NCBI GenBank assembly: GCA_031287655.1
Contig: JAITSR010000076.1
Location: 1-5,562 of the forward strand
Origin: Clostridiales bacterium
Lineage (GTDB): Bacteria; Bacillota; Clostridia; WRLR01
DNA length: 5,562 nucleotides
Reading direction: 5' to 3'
Positions 1 through 5,562 of this stretch are shown here, piece by piece. The position numbers and the translations under genes are program-made. Numbering within the stretch: the stretch's first letter is position 1; each line of letters starts with the position of its first letter. The notes below the pieces were generated by a model, which made no database searches, was not told where the DNA came from, and was given only the letters and a program-made list of their open reading frames with translations.

Positions 1-139
1 TGGGTATTGCAAACTAATAATCGTTATGGTAGAATGTGTTCAGTTTTTGAAGCTTACGCTTGTAAGGTTGATATTTGACGGGTTGTAGACCTTTTAGGCA
101 GCGTGTGGCGGGAAATGTCCCGCTTGTGGCAAGTGGTAG
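1..139. other. AT-rich stretch without a recognisable gene
   Basis: All three plus-strand frames are broken by stops, and nothing recognisable was found on the minus strand. Base composition is clearly different from the genes to the right: the first 60 bases contain only 21 G or C. No tRNA-like structure, promoter pair or IS end could be supported. The only ordered element is the small hairpin at 108-123. The stretch may be more eroded mobile-element DNA continuing the transposase remnant, but the sequence itself does not prove this. Confidence 0.4.
108..123. repeat. Short perfect inverted repeat (6-bp stem)
   Basis: GCGGGA and TCCCGC pair perfectly around an AATG loop. A G-T pair could extend the stem by one. 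The hexamer TGTGGC occurs at 104-109, overlapping the left arm, and again at 125-130 just after the right arm. No T-run follows on either strand, so it does not look like an intrinsic terminator. It could be a remnant of an insertion-sequence end or chance. Confidence 0.3.
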
Positions 140-541
140 AAAAGTGGTAATTTGCGGCGGATACAAAACTTTACTTTGTTACCCAAACTCTGCTCAAGCC
201 CTTATTCTGTGAGAGGGAACAAATCGAAGAAATCTATCAAGCTTGAAGCCTTGAAGTAGGTCGTATTCTATAGCCCAAGATATGCGGCGTGGGCAGAAAA
301 GGAATGGGCGGAAGCTGTCGAAAAAGCCGCCGCCCTTGTCAAAGACTTTTCAAAATGTGACATGGCCATACATTACGGAGCTGCCGCATATATGGAGAAT
401 CTGGAAGTGGTTACAGATGCCATGAACAGCGCTTTTGGCACGAAAGCGGATCATGTCTTTGGACAATATACGCAAAAGCATAGGCCAGACAAAAAAACAC
501 AAAACGGGCTGACGGCCTTGCGCTTAATGCCGCTCAAAAAA
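140..541 (+). pseudogene. Decayed IS1634-family (IS4 superfamily) transposase fragment
   Basis: The frame that opens at 140 is interrupted by a TAG at 257-259, and the best match follows it at about 260-406. The residues read VVFYSPRYAAWAEKEW, then VEKAAALVKDFSK, then a GAAAYMENLE stretch. From memory, this follows the pattern of IS1634-family DDE transposases: Y-S-x-x-Y-A, then E-K-A-x-x-L, then S-K, then G-A-A-x-Y-x-x-x-L. The internal TAG sits where the family often has Gln, so a CAG-to-TAG change is a likely cause (inference). No DDE catalytic triad, full-length frame or terminal inverted repeats are visible, so the copy is dead and truncated at both ends. Beyond about residue 50 of the downstream part the match fades. 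The frame runs to 583, but its last part overlaps the neighbouring real gene. An ATG at 362 lies inside the homologous stretch and is not a true gene start. Family assignment is moderately sure; pseudogene status is surer. Confidence 0.6.
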
Positions 542-1738
542 TCAACGGAAGTCCCACGCGACCGGCGTCCCATGCTTTTTTAAGAATTTTTCATTGATGT
601 CCATGCCCCAGCCCTTCCCGGTCGGGCACTCCATAAGCCCGTTTTTCACCTCGGGGAAGCCGTCGAACAAATGCGGCCACGCGGGGTGTTGGCGCTTGTT
701 GTCATAACACTCCACAATAAAAGCGTTCGAGATCGCCGCGCTCAGCATAATATGAAAATGGGGGACGTGATGAGGGGCCATCAGGATGCCGTTCGCCTCG
801 CAGAGGGCCGCGACCTTCAACCATTCTGTGGCCCCGCCGTTTTTTGTCGCGTCGTATTGCATATAGCGGATTCCGCCCTTTGTCACAAGGCTGTTGCAAT
901 CGCGGAGATTGTAGTGGTTCTCGCCCGAGGACAGCGGGACGCTCGTATTCGCGGCGATCTCGCCCAAGCAGGCGTCCCAGTCATAGTCCGCCTTTTTTGT
1001 GTCCGCGCCTTTTGGGGCGCGGCCCAGCGGTTCCTCAATCCACATGAGGTCATATTCCTCGGCGGCCTTGCAGGTCTTTATCGCCGTTTCACAGTCAAAC
1101 GCCTGATTGACGTCCACGCCGATCTTCATGGCGGGTCCGACGGCCTTGCGCACCGCCGCGATGCGCCGTACCGCATCCTCATGGCCATAGCGCCCGACTC
1201 GCATTTTCATATGGGTATAGCCGTCCCGCTCCAGTTCCTCTATGGCTTCGCGGCACATTTCGTCCAGAGACTGGCCTTCCACATAAAACGCCTTAGACAA
1301 ATACGCGACGACCGGATGCGGCTTCCCGCCCAACAACTCGCAGACCGACAGGTTCCGGGCTTTCGCCTTAATGTCCCATATGGCGAGGTCCACCGCGGCC
1401 AAGGCGGCTTGATAAGGGCGCATCGCAGGCCAGTCGGGCCGCTTTCCGGACTGTTCGGGCGGCGTCAGCCCAGCCAGTTTATGCCGGTACAACTTGTCCC
1501 ATATATACTGGCTCTCAACCGGGTTTTCCCCCAGCAGCAGGGGCGTATATTCCCCGGCTATCACCCTGCAAATTTCCGGCAGAGAAGCGCCCCGCGCCTC
1601 GCCGATCCCATAGAGACCTTCGTCGGTTGTGATGCGGCACACCGCGTCCGTACTCATCGTGATGTCCCCGCTTGACAGGCCCTGCGGCGGATCGCACGGG
1701 ACGGTGATCCACGCCGTTTCCACCTTTGATATTTTCAT
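542..1738 (-). CDS. Enolase-superfamily enzyme, mandelate racemase subgroup (probable acid-sugar dehydratase or epimerase)
   Basis: This cytoplasmic enzyme of 398 residues has the usual length for the family. The N-terminal capping domain (about 1-135) carries the specificity loop near residues 15-30 and the TDEGLYGIGEA signature at 38-48. The C-terminal modified TIM barrel shows a K178-M-R180 motif at the end of strand 2. It also has likely Mg2+ ligands D209 (GVDVNQ), E235 (WIEEP) and E273 (SGEN), then D296 (QYDATKNGG) and H323/H324 (APHH), which suit the Asp-His general base pair of the subgroup. Members abstract the proton alpha to a carboxylate to dehydrate or epimerise sugar acids; the substrate here cannot be read off. 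Two oddities are Arg in place of the second Lys of K-x-K, and a gap of 38 residues between E235 and E273, about 12 more than in DgoD. The start is fixed by AAAGGAGG six bases upstream. It is the last gene of the operon and stops just where AT-rich mobile-element DNA begins. Superfamily is certain, function open. Confidence 0.93.
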   Translation of the reverse strand: MKISKVETAWITVPCDPPQGLSSGDITMSTDAVCRITTDEGLYGIGEARGASLPEICRVIAGEYTPLLLGENPVESQYIWDKLYRHKLAGLTPPEQSGKRPDWPAMRPYQAALAAVDLAIWDIKAKARNLSVCELLGGKPHPVVAYLSKAFYVEGQSLDEMCREAIEELERDGYTHMKMRVGRYGHEDAVRRIAAVRKAVGPAMKIGVDVNQAFDCETAIKTCKAAEEYDLMWIEEPLGRAPKGADTKKADYDWDACLGEIAANTSVPLSSGENHYNLRDCNSLVTKGGIRYMQYDATKNGGATEWLKVAALCEANGILMAPHHVPHFHIMLSAAISNAFIVECYDNKRQHPAWPHLFDGFPEVKNGLMECPTGKGWGMDINEKFLKKHGTPVAWDFR

Positions 1739-1744
1739 GCCGAG

Positions 1745-1752
1745 CCTCCTTT
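1745..1752 (-). promoter_or_regulatory. Strong ribosome binding site for the 398-residue enzyme
   Basis: On the minus strand the bases read AAAGGAGG, six bases before the ATG at 1738-1736. This is a near-perfect match to the anti-Shine-Dalgarno sequence. It fixes the start codon and suggests independent, efficient initiation within the 37-base gap after the preceding gene. Confidence 0.85.
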
Positions 1753-1763
1753 GGCAAACTGTT
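1750..1763. repeat. 14-bp direct repeat, copy 1 (second copy at 1935-1948)
   Basis: The 14 bases TTTGGCAAACTGTT occur identically at 1750-1763 and 1935-1948, 185 bases apart. The first copy lies in the intergenic gap and overlaps the ribosome binding site of the 398-residue gene. The second lies in the 3' coding part of the DgoD-like gene, encoding EQFAK. The match may reflect a small duplication or chance. Confidence 0.4.
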
Positions 1764-1775
1764 GATTACTCATTA

Positions 1776-2924
1776 CTACCAATCGCGTACCGATCCGTCA
1801 AACGCGCGCAGCTTCGGCTGGCACGGCGCTTGAAAATCAGCCTGCGCGGCGTCCAGCGCGTCCTCGTCGACTTTTATCCCAAGCCCCGGGCCGCGCGGCG
1901 GAAGCGCGTAGCCTTCCACGCAGTCAGGCCAGCTTTTGGCAAACTGTTCCGACTTTGGGCCGCGGTTCGCAGGATTGGAAAAAATAGCCTCGACGACCGC
2001 GATGTTGTCGATCGTAAACGCCGTGTGCATACAGGCGGCCATGCCCAGCGGGCCTTGCGTGTTGTGCGGAACCACCGCGACGCCGTAAGTCTGGGCGTAT
2101 GACGCGATTTTTTTCAGCTCCGACATACCCCCGCAGTGGCAAACGTCCGGCCTCGCGTAATTGATCGACTGGTCCTCGAACAACTCCCGAAAATCCCAGC
2201 GATGGTGGCAGCGCTCCCCCGTTGCGATCGGCACGCATGTCTGGCGGCGCAGCTCGGCCATCATGGCCGGGTTCTCCTGCCGGATCGGGTCCTCCATAAA
2301 GAAAATATCGTACTTTTCAAGCGCCTTCGCGAGTTTGACCGCCCACGGCAGATCATAGCGGCCATGACACTCCACGATCAGGTCGACCTTCGGTCCGACG
2401 GCCGCGCGGACGGCCTCGAGATATTCCAGCTGTTCCGCGACGCCCGTGGCATAGTCAAATTCCCTGCGGTCGTCGGAGCCGTGGAAAGCCCGAAAACGGA
2501 TCATCGTGCAGCCGGAATCCGCAAGCGCTTTTGCCTTGGCGGCCATTTCAGCCGCGGTCTTGCCCGTCACATGCCCGTACAGCCGCACGCGGTCCCGCGC
2601 AAGTCCGCCCAGCAGCTCGTAGGCGGGCACACCCAGCGCCTTCCCCTTCAGGTCGTACAGCGCCATGTCCACGCCCGCGATCGCGGCCATGTGAGAAGGC
2701 CCGCCGCGCATAAACATGTCCCGGAACAGCGACTGCCAGATCAATTCAATCCGCATCGGGTCCTCGCCGATCAGATAGCGTTTCATGTCTTGGAGCATCC
2801 CATACGCGGATTGGGGCGTGAACGGGATCGTCGCTTCGCCATAGCCGGACACGCCTTCGTCCGTGATGATCTTCAGATAAACGCCGTTTGTGACGAGCCA
2901 TGTCTTAATATCCGTAATTCGCAT
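1776..2924 (-). CDS. D-galactonate dehydratase (DgoD)-family enolase-superfamily enzyme
   Basis: This protein of 382 residues is the same length as E. coli DgoD, which dehydrates D-galactonate to 2-keto-3-deoxygalactonate. Similarity as remembered runs end to end: the start MRITDIKTW, YLKIITDEG at 16-24, MRGGPSHMAAIAGVD at 72-86, and a C-terminus of DGSVRDW. Active-site positions match DgoD with a constant offset of two: E185 (DgoD D183), H187 (H185) in the ECHGR motif, E211 (E209) in FMEDP, E237 (E235) in TGER, D260 (D258) and H287 (H285) in VVPH. The HGR motif plus late His marks the galactonate/mannonate-type dehydratases. The first metal ligand is Glu, not Asp, and RFRAF at 143-147 replaces the KLN region of DgoD, so the substrate may differ. 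The ATG at 2924 is chosen over one at 2975 because it aligns with family N-termini, has GAGGTGGA upstream and overlaps the previous stop by one base. Family is near certain; substrate is inferred. Confidence 0.93.
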   Translation of the reverse strand: MRITDIKTWLVTNGVYLKIITDEGVSGYGEATIPFTPQSAYGMLQDMKRYLIGEDPMRIELIWQSLFRDMFMRGGPSHMAAIAGVDMALYDLKGKALGVPAYELLGGLARDRVRLYGHVTGKTAAEMAAKAKALADSGCTMIRFRAFHGSDDRREFDYATGVAEQLEYLEAVRAAVGPKVDLIVECHGRYDLPWAVKLAKALEKYDIFFMEDPIRQENPAMMAELRRQTCVPIATGERCHHRWDFRELFEDQSINYARPDVCHCGGMSELKKIASYAQTYGVAVVPHNTQGPLGMAACMHTAFTIDNIAVVEAIFSNPANRGPKSEQFAKSWPDCVEGYALPPRGPGLGIKVDEDALDAAQADFQAPCQPKLRAFDGSVRDW

Positions 2925-5509
2925 CACGATTCCACCTCGACGATTTGATAGGGCAGCGGGCGCTGCGGATGCCACAGGCCCGGGAAGTTCATGCCGTCCC
3001 CGTTTGGCGCCGTCGCCTCAAAATATACAAGCAAATCCCACTCCGGAACGACGTAGTCCGCCGGGATCTCCGCGCGCCAAACACCGTCCCTGTATTCCAT
3101 CGCGGCCGACAAAAACTTGCCCTCCATTTGGTTTGTGTGACGATAGCGGAGCCGGACACCGCCGCGGAGCCTGTCCTGCGGACCCGTTCGCAGCGTGACC
3201 GGCAATGCGGCGCCGACTTTCCACGCGGGCGGTACGTCGTCCCGCCACACAAGCGGCGCGACATTCGCATCCGGAATCGAATTTGCGGCCGCGTTTATCT
3301 TCACACCCGCGATCGCGCCCGTGTCCGCGACTGTGCTCGCGACGCCCGTGTCCGTATCTGCGGCCTCCGTGTCCGTGTCAGCACTCGCGTCCGCGAGCAT
3401 CTCCCCGAGCTTTTTGAGGTCCGCGTCCAGTTCCGGGAGGAAGTCCTTCCAGTTCCCGTCCCGCGCCGGGCCACCGTTCCCGACAAAAAACACGAGCCGC
3501 CTGTGATATTTTTCCCCGAGCGTTGCAAAGGCGGCCCACTTCTCCCTTGCATCTCGCATAAAGCCAAGGCTCGCGCGAAGATACGCCGCGTCCTTTGTCT
3601 CCTGATAGAAACTGAGATAAGTACCCGCCGCGATCTTCGCGCGGTGGTACAGGGCAAATTCAGAGAGCATCCGCATGTCCAGAACGAGGCCCCTCGCCTC
3701 CGGCGTTTCGGGGACCCCAACGCGCTCCGCGCACTCCAGCGCGCGCCGGATGTTGCCGGAAATTCCCGAAAGCCACGCGGCGACCTGCCAAGGCGTGTAT
3801 CGGCCGTCCTCCCGCCCCGTAAGGCTGTCCCGGGCATATTCGTCGGCCGGATAGAAAAGCCCCGCGTCGCCCGGCTCCGTGTTCTGGTAGGTGACGCCGA
3901 CGCGCCGGATAGACGGATTGTGGTTGTGTTCCGCGAACAGCGCCCCGCCGGTACTGAACTCCGCCCAGTAGGCGAGCTGCGGGTGTACGGGCATGTGATA
4001 GCCCACGATAAACGGAATCAGCTTGCTCCCCGCCGCGACGCAGGCCATCAAAGGGTCGGCCGCCGCGCCGAACTTTTGCCGCATCGGGCGCATCCAGACC
4101 TCGTCCGCCGCCCCGGCGTCGTAGCTGATCCGCCCAAACAGGCGGTTGCACAGCCAATAGCGCGCGTCCTCATAGCCCTCGGGCTGGTAGGCGGGGTCGT
4201 CAAACAGCTTCCACCCGGCGTACAGATAGTCCTCCGAGCCGCCCTTGAGCGACAGCGGCGGCATGATTTCAAAGCCGTCCGCGCGGCCCAGCGCCATGCT
4301 CGCGACAAACCGCCGGACATAGTCCGGATCGCCCCATGTGAACAGGTCGGTCGAGCCGTCGTTCCAAAGCCGGTACATAAACTTGTGGAGCCGCGGCTTT
4401 TTTAACATGTCGGAATAGCTGTAACGCCTGCTGTGATTGAAGTTGTCGAGCCGATCGAGCTCCTCGGTGCGCATACGCGTCAGATGATGCGGCAGGCCCG
4501 CCTGTTCGCACCAGTATTTTGTCGAAACGGTCAGATCGAGCCCCAGCTCCTTCGCGTAGCGGATCATCGGGTCGGTCAGGCCCTTCGCCCTCATGTCGAG
4601 CTTGATACGCCTGCCCCGTGCGACCGCGCGCGCGAGTCCATCCAACTGCCGGAACCAAAATTCCTCGGCGGTGACCTGTGTGCCGACGCCGGCCTCATGG
4701 TTCACGCGCAGCTGGATCACATCGATCTCCGGGCATTGGAGTACAAATTCGCAAATCCCCGCGGCGCAATAGCCCGTCAAGTCGTCGATCCCCTCGACCA
4801 TCGAGACCTGATTCGGCAGCCAAAGGGTCTGCTGCCATGTCGCGAACACAAATTCCATCCCATATTCATGCGCGAGGGCTCCGAGCCTGCGCAGCGCGGC
4901 CAGATGCGCCCCGCGTTCAACCTTGCCGCCGATCAGCCGGACGCCCGGATATTCGGGGACGTCGACAAAGAAGGGGTAGGCCGGGGAGAGGTATGAGGTG
5001 TCAAAACCCACAAGCAGCACGAGCCGATTGAAGCGCGCGGCCAGCATGCCTTCAAGATAGGAGCGCCAGTAGTCCTCGCTCATCCACCACTCGCAGTCGG
5101 CGGTATTTGAGATGATCCGGTCGACGCCGCGCACGGCGACCGTCGGGGACGATTCCTCGCACGAAAGCCCGGAAAGCGCCTGTTCCCCGTCGGCCTCGAC
5201 GCGCTCCGCGACTTCCATCAGCGCGTACGCGAGGCCGCGCTCGTCGCTGCCGGAGATCAACCGCGCGCCCCCCGCCGCCGCGAGCTGAATACTCTCGGGC
5301 GCTGTCAGCGGGTTCTTGCGCAGCAGGTTTCGCACGGTCGCGTCCGTGTTCGGAGCCGCTATCACGATCCGCTCGGGCAGCGCGCCCGTCCACGAGATCA
5401 CGCGCTCATACTCGATCCCCGCGCCGCCCAGCGCCGCGCACAGCCGTTTCATCGCGATGCCCGAAGCCCCGCCCGCGGCCGTGCGGTCCACTAAAATCCA
5501 CTTCTTCAT
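2924..5509 (-). CDS. Large intracellular glycoside hydrolase-like protein of unassigned family
   Basis: The protein has 861 residues and no convincing signal peptide, so it probably acts on imported oligosaccharides. Residues 1-125 resemble the N-terminal domain of alpha-glucuronidases and hexosaminidases, notably PESIQ at 71-75 and GSDERGLAYAL at 87-97. Residues about 145-420 read as a TIM barrel. Strand-like segments are at 160-169, 217-225, 262-270, 301-306, 324-333, 375-383 and 410-417. Acidic residues at strand ends that could be catalytic are E272 (NHEAG), D305 (LDMRAKG), D384 (LWNDGS) and E414 (GFEIMPP); this is inference. Residues 430-705 look mainly helical. An Asp/Thr/Ala-rich linker follows at about 707-736, then a beta-sandwich-like end (about 750-861) with APNGDGMNFPG at 834-844. 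It is first of three genes and overlaps the DgoD-like gene by one base, which points to an acid-sugar-containing substrate such as a uronoside. I cannot place it in a numbered GH family, and a non-hydrolytic role is possible. Confidence 0.8.
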   Translation of the reverse strand: MKKWILVDRTAAGGASGIAMKRLCAALGGAGIEYERVISWTGALPERIVIAAPNTDATVRNLLRKNPLTAPESIQLAAAGGARLISGSDERGLAYALMEVAERVEADGEQALSGLSCEESSPTVAVRGVDRIISNTADCEWWMSEDYWRSYLEGMLAARFNRLVLLVGFDTSYLSPAYPFFVDVPEYPGVRLIGGKVERGAHLAALRRLGALAHEYGMEFVFATWQQTLWLPNQVSMVEGIDDLTGYCAAGICEFVLQCPEIDVIQLRVNHEAGVGTQVTAEEFWFRQLDGLARAVARGRRIKLDMRAKGLTDPMIRYAKELGLDLTVSTKYWCEQAGLPHHLTRMRTEELDRLDNFNHSRRYSYSDMLKKPRLHKFMYRLWNDGSTDLFTWGDPDYVRRFVASMALGRADGFEIMPPLSLKGGSEDYLYAGWKLFDDPAYQPEGYEDARYWLCNRLFGRISYDAGAADEVWMRPMRQKFGAAADPLMACVAAGSKLIPFIVGYHMPVHPQLAYWAEFSTGGALFAEHNHNPSIRRVGVTYQNTEPGDAGLFYPADEYARDSLTGREDGRYTPWQVAAWLSGISGNIRRALECAERVGVPETPEARGLVLDMRMLSEFALYHRAKIAAGTYLSFYQETKDAAYLRASLGFMRDAREKWAAFATLGEKYHRRLVFFVGNGGPARDGNWKDFLPELDADLKKLGEMLADASADTDTEAADTDTGVASTVADTGAIAGVKINAAANSIPDANVAPLVWRDDVPPAWKVGAALPVTLRTGPQDRLRGGVRLRYRHTNQMEGKFLSAAMEYRDGVWRAEIPADYVVPEWDLLVYFEATAPNGDGMNFPGLWHPQRPLPYQIVEVES
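2931..2938 (-). promoter_or_regulatory. Ribosome binding site and TGATG coupling for the DgoD-like gene
   Basis: On the minus strand GAGGTGGA lies six bases before the ATG at 2924-2922, inside the last codons of the upstream gene. That gene's TGA (2926-2924) shares its final A with this ATG. The arrangement decides the start in favour of 2924 and implies translational coupling of the two proteins. Confidence 0.75.
3302..3391 (-). repeat. Low-complexity Asp/Thr/Ala linker with repeated CGGACAC units
   Basis: The heptamer GTGTCCG (plus strand) recurs at 3321-3327, 3348-3354 and 3369-3375, with spacings of 27 and 21 bases. Both spacings are multiples of three, so the repeats stay in frame and encode D-T-D-T and A-D-T-G type residues at about 707-736 of the large protein. 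This looks like a flexible interdomain linker that could expand or contract by replication slippage without breaking the gene. Confidence 0.6.
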
Positions 5510-5562
5510 ACTTATGACCCCCCCTATGCCGAATTTCCGGTGTGCGGCGCAGCCGCCCCGCG
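5510..5562 (-). promoter_or_regulatory. Upstream edge with G-run Shine-Dalgarno-like site
   Basis: On the minus strand a run of seven G (5518-5524), preceded by ATA, ends eight bases before the ATG of the large gene. It can act as a ribosome binding site, though it matches the consensus less well than the sites of the two downstream genes. No -35/-10 promoter pair is visible in the 53 bases available. One frame stays open from the window edge to a TAG at 5526-5524, so an upstream operon gene could end here, but 12 codons cannot establish that. A GCGGC/GCCGC inverted repeat lies at 5542-5554 without a T-run. Confidence 0.4.

Noticed and set aside
480..541. Possible intrinsic terminator after the last operon gene (T-runs on the minus strand)
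   Set aside because: T-runs follow the stop codon, but only a 3-bp GGC/GCC pairing precedes the second run, too weak for a terminator.
362..583. A free-standing 73-residue protein starting at 362
   Set aside because: The homologous frame continues upstream of this ATG to 260, and its last 42 bases overlap the end of the real minus-strand gene. It is part of the transposase remnant.
671..1675. Plus-strand open frame of 334 codons opposite the mandelate racemase-type gene
   Set aside because: No family motifs are present. The minus-strand frame carries the complete enolase-superfamily signature, so this is a shadow.
2136..2948. Plus-strand open frame of 270 codons opposite the DgoD-like gene
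   Set aside because: Antisense shadow with His/Arg-rich composition and no domain.
2925..2975. Upstream ATG at 2975 as the start of the DgoD-like protein
   Set aside because: It would add 17 residues absent from DgoD and place the start within the preceding gene. The ATG at 2924 has the better ribosome binding site and aligns with family N-termini.
2945..4405. Long plus-strand open frame of 486 codons opposite the large gene
   Set aside because: Its product is Arg/Pro/Val-rich with no recognisable domain. It is the antisense shadow of a GC-rich gene whose own frame shows clear domain structure.
5524..5562. Minus-strand frame of 12 codons ending in TAG, as the tail of an upstream gene
   Set aside because: Too short to separate from chance, and the residues match no family I recognise.

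Overview
The window looks like a piece of a bacterial carbohydrate-utilisation locus. Three genes read leftwards on the minus strand and fill positions 542-5509. The strong purine-rich Shine-Dalgarno sequences (one is AAAGGAGG), the tight operon packing and the IS1634-type transposase remnant at the left end fit a GC-rich member of the Bacillota, such as a gut or soil Clostridia- or Paenibacillus-like organism. That assignment is an inference from style only, because no taxonomic marker gene is present.

In transcription order (right to left), the first gene encodes an 861-residue intracellular protein. It has an N-terminal alpha-glucuronidase/hexosaminidase-type domain, a probable (beta/alpha)8 barrel, a helical region, an Asp/Thr/Ala-rich linker and a C-terminal beta-sandwich-like domain. 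It is best called a glycoside hydrolase-like protein of unassigned family. The second gene starts on the last base of the first gene's stop codon (TGATG). It encodes a 382-residue enolase-superfamily enzyme closely resembling E. coli D-galactonate dehydratase (DgoD). The third follows after 37 bases and encodes a 398-residue enzyme of the mandelate racemase subgroup, from a different branch of the same superfamily.

The simplest reading is a short catabolic operon. The large protein would release an acidic sugar or prepare one from an imported oligosaccharide, and the two acid-sugar dehydratases or epimerases would act on resulting aldonate or uronate-derived acids. The substrates are not known from the sequence.

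Positions 1-541 are different in character. They are visibly more AT-rich, carry no intact gene, and hold a decayed IS1634-family transposase segment on the plus strand that ends against the 3' end of the third gene. No transporter, regulator, convincing promoter, terminator, RNA gene or CRISPR array was found. The operon may extend upstream beyond the right edge.
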